Positions 7,202-14,718 of a stretch of DNA of 44,729 nt are shown here, in pieces. Within the stretch, counting starts at the first letter, position 1. Each line of letters begins with the position of its first letter. The position numbers and the translations under genes are program-made. The notes beneath the pieces were generated by a model. That model was not told the DNA's origin. It did no database searches and worked only from the letters and a program-made list of their open reading frames with translations. Source of the DNA: a virus; IMG/VR virus record IMGVR_UViG_3300043409_001453, positions 1 to 44,729 of that record; one strand, given 5' to 3'.

Positions 7202-8091
7202 CGGGTTTCTTCCTTCGTTGCTACGGGGCCCACGCTATACAGCGTAGCCCGGTCATCGTCGCTGCCATGGCACCAGGCGAACGCCCAGCACCGCTGCTGG
7301 GGGCGCGGCACGCAGGCGTGCGGATTGTACAGCGTCACGTCAGGCAGCACGCCGTGCGCCAGATATTGCTGCGCTTCGGTGTGCCAGGACATGATCGCGT
7401 CATCGAAGCTGATGACCACGCGACGGAAGCGCGGCACCTTGACCTTGACGATCACGTCGGCGATCACGTCGGGCCAGTACGACAGGCCGCGCGCTTCGCG
7501 CACCAGCGCCGACAGCTGCGCGAACTGCGGGCGGGTGCGATACTCGGCCGCAAGTTCGTTGTCGCCGACGCCTTCGCGCAGGCCCGCCATGGTCTTGTAA
7601 TCGACGACCGCAACGCGCCCGCCGACCTCGACTTCGAGATCAGATCGGCCGGTCGTGCGCACGCCTTCGAGCACAGCGTCGTGCCCGACCTCGACGCCCA
7701 GCACCTTGGGCCAGCCGCCGTCAGCGCCCCATCGGGCGACGTACGCTTCGACCAGGCGACGCGCTTCGGCGACCGACTCTGGGTCATGCTCGAAGCCGGC
7801 GAGCACTTCAGGCGTCAGCACGTCGAGGTCATCGCGCGTGCGCGGCCAGGCACCCAGGGCGTACGCCCGGCAGGCGTGGAATAGCTTGCCGATTTCGAGC
7901 GCGGGCGCGGTGTCGATGGGCGTCACGCCCATGCCATAGCGCAGGTGCGCCGCCTTCGGGCAGCGCGACAGCTCAGCCCAGCGCGTGCTGCCCCACTGCG
8001 TGAAGGTGTCGGCGAGCGCCAGGCGCGCGTCAGCCAGGTCGCGCGCGTCTTCGATCGAGTCGACGCGCACGACATACACGCCGTCAGTCAC
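7198..8091 (-). CDS. PD-(D/E)XK exonuclease with Cas4/AddB-like cysteines
   Basis: A 297-residue nuclease of the RecB/Cas4 group. Catalytic positions are His72 (GKLFHA), Glu134, Asp151 (GRSDL) and Asp164/Lys166 (VVDYKT). One cysteine before the core (Cys44, SRCPKA) and three after it (Cys260, Cys268, Cys274, the last pair as C-x5-C) resemble the split Fe-S ligands of AddB and Cas4. The start GTG 8091 overlaps the upstream stop. A much longer open frame to 8547 is arginine-rich shadow. It would resect DNA ends to supply single strands to the Sak4-like/SSB pair. The iron-sulphur cluster is inference; the C-terminal spacing is looser than in the type proteins. Confidence 0.85.
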   Translation of the reverse strand: MTDGVYVVRVDSIEDARDLADARLALADTFTQWGSTRWAELSRCPKAAHLRYGMGVTPIDTAPALEIGKLFHACRAYALGAWPRTRDDLDVLTPEVLAGFEHDPESVAEARRLVEAYVARWGADGGWPKVLGVEVGHDAVLEGVRTTGRSDLEVEVGGRVAVVDYKTMAGLREGVGDNELAAEYRTRPQFAQLSALVREARGLSYWPDVIADVIVKVKVPRFRRVVISFDDAIMSWHTEAQQYLAHGVLPDVTLYNPHACVPRPQQRCWAFAWCHGSDDDRATLYSVGPVATKEETR

Positions 8092-8318
8092 AGCGACACC
8101 GACCAGGACGCGAGCGCCAGCATGATCGCAATCAGGCAGGTGCACGCGACAGCCGCCGCGCACCATGCCGCGCCCGCAAACAGGCTGTGCCTGCGATGAC
8201 TGACACGTGCGCGTTCGATCGCCGCGAGCATGCGCGCGACGTCGGCGCTGGTGTGTTCCTCGACCATGGGCGCGACAGTAGCAAGCTGCGCATGGCAACC
8301 CAAGAAATCTTTTGTCAT
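8088..8318 (-). CDS. Small membrane protein
   Basis: A 76-residue protein with a soluble helical N terminus (about 1-45) and one C-terminal transmembrane helix (LFAGAAWCAAAVACTCLIAIMLALASW). The start ATG 8318 shares its final A with the upstream TGA (TGATG), indicating coupled translation. No family is recognised. The topology resembles a tail-anchored protein and not a holin, and it is not close to the lysis genes. Confidence 0.65.
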   Translation of the reverse strand: MTKDFLGCHAQLATVAPMVEEHTSADVARMLAAIERARVSHRRHSLFAGAAWCAAAVACTCLIAIMLALASWSVSL

Positions 8319-10153
8319 CAGTGCGCCACCTTCGCGACTGCTTGCGTGCGTGCGTCTTCGACCATGCCCCACAGCTCGCCGGTTGGGTGCTTGTCGTACA
8401 GCGCGCACAGTTCGAGCAGTGCGGTTGCGTCGCCCATGGCGAGGCGCGTCGCGCACAGCTCAGCCGTGACACGCCACTGCGCAAACGACCGTTGCACCAG
8501 GAAGCCGCCAGCGTTCGCGCTTGCCGGCACCCGCGCAGCGAAGTCAAGGTGTCGCTTAGCGTCGCGCAGCAACCCAGCCAGGCGATACTCGCGCGCCAGT
8601 TCGGTGCGCGCTTCGAGGCGCATAGGGTCGATAGCGACCGCCATCTGATACCAGGTCACACGGTCGCGCGTGTCGGCTGCGGCGCGTGCCAGCCACAGCG
8701 CGGACAAGTATCGTTCGTCGTTGTAGCCGTCCGGCAGATCGACACGCGCACGAAATGCCCAGTCGGCGATCTCGCGTTGACCTGCGTCGCGCGCCGACTG
8801 CGCCAAGTAGTACCACGCGCGCGTGTTCGTCCGGTCGTGCATGACCTGCCCGAGGAAAGTCACGACATCGCGCCGGAAGCGCGCAGCCTGGTCGGCCGCA
8901 GATGCCGTACCATTGCCACCGTCCCGCAGGTTGTCGACGACCAGGTTGCAGGGCACGCACGCGCCATTGCCGCGCGGTGTCGCGTGTCGTTCGCCGTAGT
9001 ACGCCCAGCCCGCGTCGAGCCTGAATATGCGGGGTGACGTGACCTCCCAGTCGCCAGCCAGCAGGCGCGTGACGCTGTACGCCGCAGCGTCCAGCACAGG
9101 CGGCAGGTCGCCGCCCACGCAGTGCTCATCAGCGTCGAGGATCCAGGCGTACTCATAGCCGGCGGCGCGGGCGTCAGCGAGGATCTGCGTTTGGTTGCTT
9201 GCGAAGCCCAGCCACGGGCGCGACGTGACCTTCAGTGGCAGGTCGAGCGCCGCGCAGATCTCGAACACTTCGCGCAGCGTGTTATCGGTGCAGCCTGTGT
9301 CACACACCACCACGCCGCCGACGAAGCGCGCCGCGCCTTCGATGCACCGGGCGATAACGCCGGCTTCATTGCGCACGTTGATCGCAACGCACAGGTTGCC
9401 GATCGTGCGGCGCGGGATCGCTGCCTTGACGTACGACCAGCTGCGCGGCGGGTCGCTCTCGACCAGGTTGCCGAAGCGCTCGCGCACCGCGTGCTTGACC
9501 GTGCCTGGCCTGTCGTAGTCGTGCCCAGCCAGGCAGCCGTCGAGCTTGATCTTCGGCAGCCACGCCCGGATGTCGGCGCGCACAGCTTCGAGGCTGTGAT
9601 CGCCGTCGAGGAACACGAACGCCAACGACTCGGGCGCGAAGCGATTAGCGGCTTCGAGCGACGGCATGCGCAGCACCTTGATCACGCCGCTGACGCCAGC
9701 GTCGGCAATGTTGCGTAGGAAGTCGGGCAGCAGGTCAGCGCCCGCGCCCAGCTGCTTGTCGATGATCATGGTGTCGCGCCAAGGGTCGACGCAGAACAGG
9801 TTGATCGCCTTACCGCTGCGCTTGATCGCCTGCGCCAGGTAGATCGCTGACTTGCCGAAGTAGCTGCCGACTTCGACGAACGTGTCGCCGTCGGCACTGC
9901 GCTCGACTGCCGCGTCGTACACGTCGGCATAGTCGAACCAACCCGGTACCTGGTCGAGGTCGAAGGCGGGCGGCGGTGCGGGCGCGGCAGGCTCGACATT
10001 GATCGGCCACAGCATGCACCCGCAGTTCCCGCCCGCGCCTTCGCACCCGACAAGCGGGCCATAGTGCGCGCTGCGCAGGCAGCCGCACGCCGCACACGCG
10101 ACCGTGTCGCGCAACCCGATCAAGCCGCCACCAGCCTGGTGTCCCTCACTCAT
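8318..10153 (-). CDS. Zinc ribbon / SAM methyltransferase / GT2 glycosyltransferase / TPR fusion
   Basis: A 611-residue multidomain protein. Residues 20-46 hold six cysteines in a zinc-ribbon-like array. Residues 60-245 are a class I methyltransferase of the Methyltransf_24 kind (SAM loop TFVEVGSYFGKS 91-102; FLDGDHS 181-187). Residues 250-420 are a GT-A glycosyltransferase of family 2, with INVRNEAGVIARC, DTGCTDNT (285-292) and the metal-binding DAD (340-342). Residues 430-600 form TPR-like helical repeats. The start ATG 10153 has a strong AGAGGA site; about 108 bases separate it from the upstream gene. Such enzymes usually modify surface glycans or proteins. Its place in the replication operon leaves a nucleic-acid target possible but unproven. 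Confidence 0.85.
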   Translation of the reverse strand: MSEGHQAGGGLIGLRDTVACAACGCLRSAHYGPLVGCEGAGGNCGCMLWPINVEPAAPAPPPAFDLDQVPGWFDYADVYDAAVERSADGDTFVEVGSYFGKSAIYLAQAIKRSGKAINLFCVDPWRDTMIIDKQLGAGADLLPDFLRNIADAGVSGVIKVLRMPSLEAANRFAPESLAFVFLDGDHSLEAVRADIRAWLPKIKLDGCLAGHDYDRPGTVKHAVRERFGNLVESDPPRSWSYVKAAIPRRTIGNLCVAINVRNEAGVIARCIEGAARFVGGVVVCDTGCTDNTLREVFEICAALDLPLKVTSRPWLGFASNQTQILADARAAGYEYAWILDADEHCVGGDLPPVLDAAAYSVTRLLAGDWEVTSPRIFRLDAGWAYYGERHATPRGNGACVPCNLVVDNLRDGGNGTASAADQAARFRRDVVTFLGQVMHDRTNTRAWYYLAQSARDAGQREIADWAFRARVDLPDGYNDERYLSALWLARAAADTRDRVTWYQMAVAIDPMRLEARTELAREYRLAGLLRDAKRHLDFAARVPASANAGGFLVQRSFAQWRVTAELCATRLAMGDATALLELCALYDKHPTGELWGMVEDARTQAVAKVAH

Positions 10154-10192
10154 TTTTATTCCTCTTTTTCTCGGCAGTCTGTGCAGTTTCCG

Positions 10193-10230
10193 CCCTGGCT
10201 GCCCCGCCCCCGCAGGGCGAGGCGCCAGGG
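10193..10230. other. Inverted repeat upstream of the methyltransferase-glycosyltransferase gene
   Basis: CCCTGGC (10193-10199) and GCCAGGG (10224-10230) form a 7-base stem, with a shorter GCCC/GGGC stem possible inside. It lies in one of the few real intergenic gaps of the early operon (10154-10261). There is no T-tract on either strand, so an attenuator or an RNA processing site is as likely as a terminator. Confidence 0.35.
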
Positions 10231-10261
10231 TAGCATTTGCGGCATTTGTTCCCAAGTTTTC

Positions 10262-11116
10262 TCAACCGATTTCCCGGACCCTGGTCAGGTCGCCTTCGTC
10301 TTCGACAACGAACTCGCGCGCTGCCTCGCCGAAAGGGATCTCCCAACCGCGGTGCTTGACCCAGGTCGCGACGTTGTCGGCGACGACGATCGCAGCGTCG
10401 GCGCTGCCCGCGATCTCGCCGCTGCCGCGCATAGTCATCAGCCCGCCCATGTCGTCGCCCTTCGCGTTTGGTTTCTTCGAATGATGAATCACGACGACCG
10501 CCGCGCCGTACTGTGTCAGCCCCTTGAGTGCTGCCATGACCAGTGCCATTTCCTGCGAGCTGTTTTCGTCGGCCGTGTGCGACTGCCGCAGGCTGTCGAT
10601 CAGGATCATGGCTGGGCGCAGCCGGCTATTGATCGCGTGCAGCGTGGCGACTGCTCGCGGGTCGGGAAGCCGCAGCATGCCATCGGTCGAGCGCGAGTCG
10701 TCCTGGGTGTGGAAGATCAAACCCTGCGGGCGCAGCACGATCGCGTCATCGCAACCTGGGACCTTGATCGCCCTGAAGGCCGAGTCGTTCGCTTGCGTCC
10801 CCATGCGCAGGAAGCGCCGCCCGAGTTCGCTAGTCGGGTTGTCGTAGTTCGCGACCAGCACGCGCCCAGGTGCGGGTGCGTCGAAGTCGAGCCAGGGTTC
10901 GCCGCGTGCGACTGCCATCGCAGCGGCGTAGCCCAGCCACGATTTCTTTTCGCCCGGCGCACCAGCGAGTAGCGTCACAGCGCGGCGCGGGATCGCGCCT
11001 TCGATCAGAAAGTCTTGCTTCAATGCGGCGCGCGCAAGCAGCCAGGCGGGCTCGAAGAATGCCGACGCCAGCACGTTGTCGACATGCTCGCTGAAGGCAA
11101 GTTCGTCAGCCGACAT
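10262..11116 (-). CDS. RepA/AAA_25-like replicative helicase ATPase
   Basis: A 284-residue RecA-fold ATPase. Walker A is GAPGEKKS (52-59), in the AAA_25/RSF1010 RepA style. Walker B is MILIDSLRQS, followed by a histidine motif VVVIHHSKK typical of this family. These proteins are hexameric DNA helicases or loaders of the DnaB/KaiC superfamily. With a PolA-type polymerase and no DnaB in view, this is the best candidate for the replicative helicase. The chosen ATG 11116 has AGGTG upstream and overlaps the methyltransferase gene by 11 bases. No primase gene was recognised in the window. Confidence 0.8.
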   Translation of the reverse strand: MSADELAFSEHVDNVLASAFFEPAWLLARAALKQDFLIEGAIPRRAVTLLAGAPGEKKSWLGYAAAMAVARGEPWLDFDAPAPGRVLVANYDNPTSELGRRFLRMGTQANDSAFRAIKVPGCDDAIVLRPQGLIFHTQDDSRSTDGMLRLPDPRAVATLHAINSRLRPAMILIDSLRQSHTADENSSQEMALVMAALKGLTQYGAAVVVIHHSKKPNAKGDDMGGLMTMRGSGEIAGSADAAIVVADNVATWVKHRGWEIPFGEAAREFVVEDEGDLTRVREIG

Positions 11117-11723
11117 TGCACACCTGACCGATGCCACCGAACTCGCGCGCAAACAGTGTGCGCGTCGGCGGCGGGCCCAAGCAAACGATCACGTTTCCGT
11201 GCGTCGGGCTGGTGGCAGGCACGCGCTTCCCGTCGACCAGGCGGTCGAAGGCAATCCGGTCACGCGGGATCAGAAAGGTCCAATTCAGCGGGCCCCAGCT
11301 GTGACCGCTGCCCGGCTGCGCGGTGCGAATGATCTCCAGATTGAACCCAACGAAGATCGCCGCCGACCCATGCGCCCAGACGTGCCGGCACAGCTTGCGC
11401 CACCAGGCGACAGCGGTCGAGGTCGTCGACCAGGTCGCCGCCTGTTCGGCGGTCATGGTCGCACGCGCACCGCGGCTGGTACCGCCGGGCGGGTTGACGA
11501 AGATCGCTTTGTGATAGCTAGGCCAGGGCGTGTCGAGCCCATCGTCACCCTTGTCGAGCCACTGCCGCGCGGCAATGACGCGCTGGGCTTCGGCGCAGCT
11601 GCATGGGTCGAGGTCGATGACGCCGCCCAGGACCACGCGAGCGCGGTCGACAATCCACGCAGGCGTGTAGAACTCGACCGACTCGGCCGACAAGTGTGCA
11701 TTGTTTGGCTGCGCGGTATTCAT
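11106..11723 (-). CDS. DNA N6-adenine methyltransferase, phage Dam type
   Basis: A 205-residue protein fitting the short phage Dam family. EFYTPAWIVDRA lies near the start, VIDLDPCSC forms the SAM-binding region, and FVNPPG (75-80) is the catalytic (D/N)PP(Y/F/G) loop. It transfers a methyl group to adenine N6 in DNA. The tyrosine of the classical motif is replaced by glycine, as in many phage members of this family. The start ATG 11723 overlaps the helicase gene stop (ATGA). A likely role is protection from host restriction or marking of replicated DNA. The target site is unknown. Confidence 0.8.
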   Translation of the reverse strand: MNTAQPNNAHLSAESVEFYTPAWIVDRARVVLGGVIDLDPCSCAEAQRVIAARQWLDKGDDGLDTPWPSYHKAIFVNPPGGTSRGARATMTAEQAATWSTTSTAVAWWRKLCRHVWAHGSAAIFVGFNLEIIRTAQPGSGHSWGPLNWTFLIPRDRIAFDRLVDGKRVPATSPTHGNVIVCLGPPPTRTLFAREFGGIGQVCNVG

Positions 11724-13306
11724 GGTGCCTTCAGCTTTCCGACCGCGTCGATGATCGACGCGATCAAATCGTCTTCGTTCCCAAGCAGGTCAGCCGCTAG
11801 CGCTTGCTCGTCAGGCGCGTTGCCAATGATCGCGGCGAAGTGTTCGAGCCTGTCGATCACGCGGTGCTGAATCACTTCGTCGATCGTGCGGCTGCCGATC
11901 AGGTAGAACACATTAACTGTCTTCGTCTGCCCGATCCTGTGCAGCCGCGCTTCCATTTGCATCAGGGTCGAAGGCACCCAGTCGAGCCCGACAAATATGA
12001 GCGTGTCGAACTCGGTCAGGTCGATGCCAGTCGTGATCGAAAACATGGTCGCGACCGCGACGCGGCTGCCGACGATCGTCGCGCGTCGATCCTTAGCGTC
12101 ATCTTCGCCGGTCACGCACGGGCAACCCAGCTTGCCGGCGAGTTCGTGCGCGGTGTCGCGGCGCGTAGTCACCAGTAGCACGCGGCTGCCTTCGCCCAAC
12201 GACTCGACCAGTTCGACAGCTGCCGCCAATTTGTACGCCTCGACCTGACCCAGGATGCGCGCGACATCGTTGCCGGCAGTGACCGACACAGCTGCACGCG
12301 ATAGTGCCTTAACCGCCGCCTTCGGCATGTCGACTGGCAGGATCGTGCGCACACGCGGCGGCAGGTCGACTGCGACGTCAGCCTTAGTTCGCCTGATCAT
12401 GATCGCTTGCAGCCTGTCGTGCAGCTCGCGCTGGTGGCTGACGCCATCGGCGCGCCACACGCTGCGATCCATTCCAGGGATCTGCTCGAAGCGCCCGTCG
12501 CAGTAGCGGTGCGTGAACTGCCACCAGGTGCCCCAGCGTCCAGGCGTCAGCAGGTCGAGCGGGTTGTGTAGGTCGCGCGGGCTACTGAAAATCGGCGTGC
12601 CTGTCAGGCCCAGCACGATCGGGCGCGGGCTGCTTACTTCGAGCAGCTTGCGCACAGCCTTCGAGCGCAGCGACCGGCTGTTCGCCAGGTAGTGCATTTC
12701 GTCGCACACGATCACGGTCGCGCCTTGCAGGTCGTCGACGCGGCGGCGCGCCTTGTCGTAGCTGATCACTCGGAAGTCGGCAGTGCAGCCAGGCTCCCAA
12801 CGTGCGGCGGTTGCAGTATGCTGCCATGACCAGCGCTCGACTTGCCCGATCCAGTGCGGCACGACAACCGCCGGGCACAGCACCAGCACGTGCCCGCGCC
12901 CAGCTGCACGCCCGCCTAGCGCGAGCACTTCGGCAGCGCGGATCGCCTGCGCTGTCTTGCCGATCCCTTGCTCGTCGGCAAGCAGCGCGCCGCCGTACAG
13001 CACAGCCAGCTGCGCCAGCCGGCAGGCGCCGTCGGCCTGGTAGGGGCGCAGCCCGTCGACGGGCACGGCGACGTGCGGCAGCTCGACCGGCGGCACGTCG
13101 CCTTCGATGGCGGCAACCCGCGAGGCACGCAGCAGGGTCAGCACCTGCGGCAATGCCTCGCGAGGCGCCTTATACGCCTTGCTGTGCGCGTCCCAGCGCA
13201 GCCCAGGCAGCGAGCCCAGCTGCGCTCGAAGTGCGGCTGAGTAGGCGGCTGGCGTCAGCGTGGCCCAGGTTCGGCCGTCGGGGCCCACAGCAAGGCGCGT
13301 CGTCAC
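11720..13306 (-). CDS. SNF2-family helicase, SMARCAL1-like
   Basis: A 528-residue SF2 translocase. Motif I is DEQGIGKT (111-118), motif II is DEMH (202-205), motif III is LTGTP, and motif VI is HRIGQTK. The N-terminal ~80 residues are a small beta-rich domain before the core. Phage and bacterial proteins of this kind remodel forks or anneal strands without processive unwinding. The start is GTG 13306, overlapping the previous stop (GTGA). It is flanked by the adenine methyltransferase gene downstream and a coiled-coil protein gene upstream. Confidence 0.9.
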   Translation of the reverse strand: MTTRLAVGPDGRTWATLTPAAYSAALRAQLGSLPGLRWDAHSKAYKAPREALPQVLTLLRASRVAAIEGDVPPVELPHVAVPVDGLRPYQADGACRLAQLAVLYGGALLADEQGIGKTAQAIRAAEVLALGGRAAGRGHVLVLCPAVVVPHWIGQVERWSWQHTATAARWEPGCTADFRVISYDKARRRVDDLQGATVIVCDEMHYLANSRSLRSKAVRKLLEVSSPRPIVLGLTGTPIFSSPRDLHNPLDLLTPGRWGTWWQFTHRYCDGRFEQIPGMDRSVWRADGVSHQRELHDRLQAIMIRRTKADVAVDLPPRVRTILPVDMPKAAVKALSRAAVSVTAGNDVARILGQVEAYKLAAAVELVESLGEGSRVLLVTTRRDTAHELAGKLGCPCVTGEDDAKDRRATIVGSRVAVATMFSITTGIDLTEFDTLIFVGLDWVPSTLMQMEARLHRIGQTKTVNVFYLIGSRTIDEVIQHRVIDRLEHFAAIIGNAPDEQALAADLLGNEDDLIASIIDAVGKLKAP

Positions 13307-13821
13307 GACTCGACCTCACTCGGGCAGCGGTCGCACCCGCCCCCACATGACCCGCCCGAGCAGCCCAGGTCGCCCAGGTCGTCGTGCCCCAGGCTGTACG
13401 GCACAGGCGTGTCGAGCGCTTCGCGCACAGCGCGCAGCCAGTTCGGCGGCATGGGTGTCGCCTGCCGGTTGTCGTGCCCGATTGCGTCGCCGGCTGCGTG
13501 TAACCAGACCGCGACATCGAACGCAGTGGGCGGCAAGCTGCCGGTCATGAGCTGCACGCCTGTGCGCAGCAGCTCGATCACTTCAGACTGATCGACGATC
13601 TCAGCACGCACGTCGGACAGCTCGTCAGCCAGCGTGTCGCGAACTTCGCGCGCGGCGTCGCGCTCGCGGCAGGCGGTCGCGCAGTCGGCCCGCGCGGCGT
13701 CGCGTTCGTCGCATGCGTCGGTCAGTTCGTCGCGCACGTTGTCGAGGTCAGCCGTCAGCGTGTGGACTTCGCTGCGCAGGTCTTCGATGTCGTCGCGATC
13801 GGAACAGTGGCAGCAGGTCAC
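13303..13821 (-). CDS. Coiled-coil protein with terminal cysteine clusters
   Basis: A 172-residue protein starting at GTG 13821 (overlap with the preceding stop). It opens with CCHC (residues 3-6), then a long coiled coil of heptads (about 8-80, for example EVHTLTADLDNVRDEL), a helical middle, and a C-terminal Cys/Gly cluster CSGGSCGGGCDRC. Zinc or another metal could bind either end. No family is recognised. The much longer open frame upstream to 14139 is a shadow of the next gene. Confidence 0.65.
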   Translation of the reverse strand: MTCCHCSDRDDIEDLRSEVHTLTADLDNVRDELTDACDERDAARADCATACRERDAAREVRDTLADELSDVRAEIVDQSEVIELLRTGVQLMTGSLPPTAFDVAVWLHAAGDAIGHDNRQATPMPPNWLRAVREALDTPVPYSLGHDDLGDLGCSGGSCGGGCDRCPSEVES

Positions 13822-14144
13822 GACTCGACCTCGACGTCGACTTCCTCGATCGACTGTTCGACGCCGCTGTCGAGCTGCCCGCCCGCGTCCTGGGCGGCGT
13901 ACTTGTCGACGTGGTCGCTGGTGTGCGTCGTGCCGCCCAGCTTGAACGTCAGCCGCCAGCGCTTCTCGGTCTTCGGCGGCGCGGGCACCATGGCAGCGAA
14001 GCCGCCGTAATATCCGCCGTCGCCGAACTTCGCGACCGGCTTGCCATCGAGCAGGAAGGTTGCTGCCTTGCAGGTATTGTCGATGCTCTCGAACTCGACC
14101 GTGTACGGCGGCAGGTTGAGCGTGTGTGTCTTCGTCCATTTCAT
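13818..14144 (-). CDS. Hypothetical protein
   Basis: A 108-residue protein from ATG 14144. The body is beta-rich (KTHTLNLPPYTVEFESID, KRWRLTFKLGG) with a glycine/tyrosine loop FGDGGYYGGF. The C terminus is strongly acidic (EQSIEEVDVEVES), as in some single-strand DNA binding proteins, but no OB-fold signature can be confirmed. It is coupled to the coiled-coil protein gene downstream. Confidence 0.65.
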   Translation of the reverse strand: MKWTKTHTLNLPPYTVEFESIDNTCKAATFLLDGKPVAKFGDGGYYGGFAAMVPAPPKTEKRWRLTFKLGGTTHTSDHVDKYAAQDAGGQLDSGVEQSIEEVDVEVES

Positions 14145-14147
14145 GAC

Positions 14148-14471
14148 TCAGGTTCCTTTCGGGTTGTGGATCAGGTAGGCGGGTTGCGTGTCGTGCGCCT
14201 TCAGCTGCGCGGCGTAGGCATTGACTTTCGCCAAGGCATCGTCATGTGTCTGCTGCACGCGGGTGCGCCAGGCGGTCACGGCTTCGTGCACAGTGTCGAA
14301 CACTTCGCGCGCCAGCAGGCGGCGGCGAAAGTGTGTCACCAGCGGGTCACTCGGCTCGGTTGTGATGGCGACCTCATACTTCCCGAACGGCTTGACCTCG
14401 AAGGCGTACGCCGCAACCGCGCCCGCTTTCGCGTCGAAGGCCGCAACGTACACAGTGCGGGTTGCTTTCAC
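14148..14471 (-). CDS. Hypothetical protein
   Basis: A 107-residue protein starting at GTG 14471, overlapping the stop of the upstream small gene. The N-terminal third is beta-rich and the rest is helical (ARVFDTVHEAVTAW-like, then DDALAKVNAYAAQLKAH). No family is recognised and no catalytic motif is seen. Confidence 0.6.
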   Translation of the reverse strand: MKATRTVYVAAFDAKAGAVAAYAFEVKPFGKYEVAITTEPSDPLVTHFRRRLLAREVFDTVHEAVTAWRTRVQQTHDDALAKVNAYAAQLKAHDTQPAYLIHNPKGT

Positions 14472-14647
14472 TGCGACACCTGCTGGGCGCGAGCAAGCGC
14501 GCGCAGACGGCGCAGGTTACGGGCGCGCTGCTTGCTGCGCTTGCGGGGCGTTGCGCGTGACGCGCGCGACAGCGTCAAGGTGACCGTGCCTTTGCGCTTG
14601 GCGCGGTACGCGGTTGAACGGCGGATAGTGCGGATCATGCTTGCCAT
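14468..14647 (-). CDS. Small arginine-rich protein
   Basis: A 59-residue, extremely basic protein (RKRSKQRARNLRRLRALARA) from ATG 14647. AAGGA lies about ten bases upstream. It is probably nucleic-acid binding through charge alone. An upstream in-frame extension to 14719 overlaps the UvrD-like gene end and lacks a ribosome site. No family is recognised. Confidence 0.6.
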   Translation of the reverse strand: MASMIRTIRRSTAYRAKRKGTVTLTLSRASRATPRKRSKQRARNLRRLRALARAQQVSQ

Positions 14648-14718
14648 GGGTGTGTGTTCCTTCGGTTGGATGCAGCCGGCGCAAGGGGCGCGCTGTCGCG
14701 TCCCCTGCACCCGCGGCA

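Noticed and set aside
7198-8547. Longer form of the exonuclease starting at 8547
   Set aside because: The extra ~150 residues are Arg/Cys/Ser-rich and overlap two real genes. The GTG at 8091 gives the usual overlap and a normal N terminus.
10154-10261. Rho-independent terminator between the ATPase and methyltransferase-glycosyltransferase genes
   Set aside because: The inverted repeat lacks a T-run on both strands, so it is listed only as an inverted repeat.
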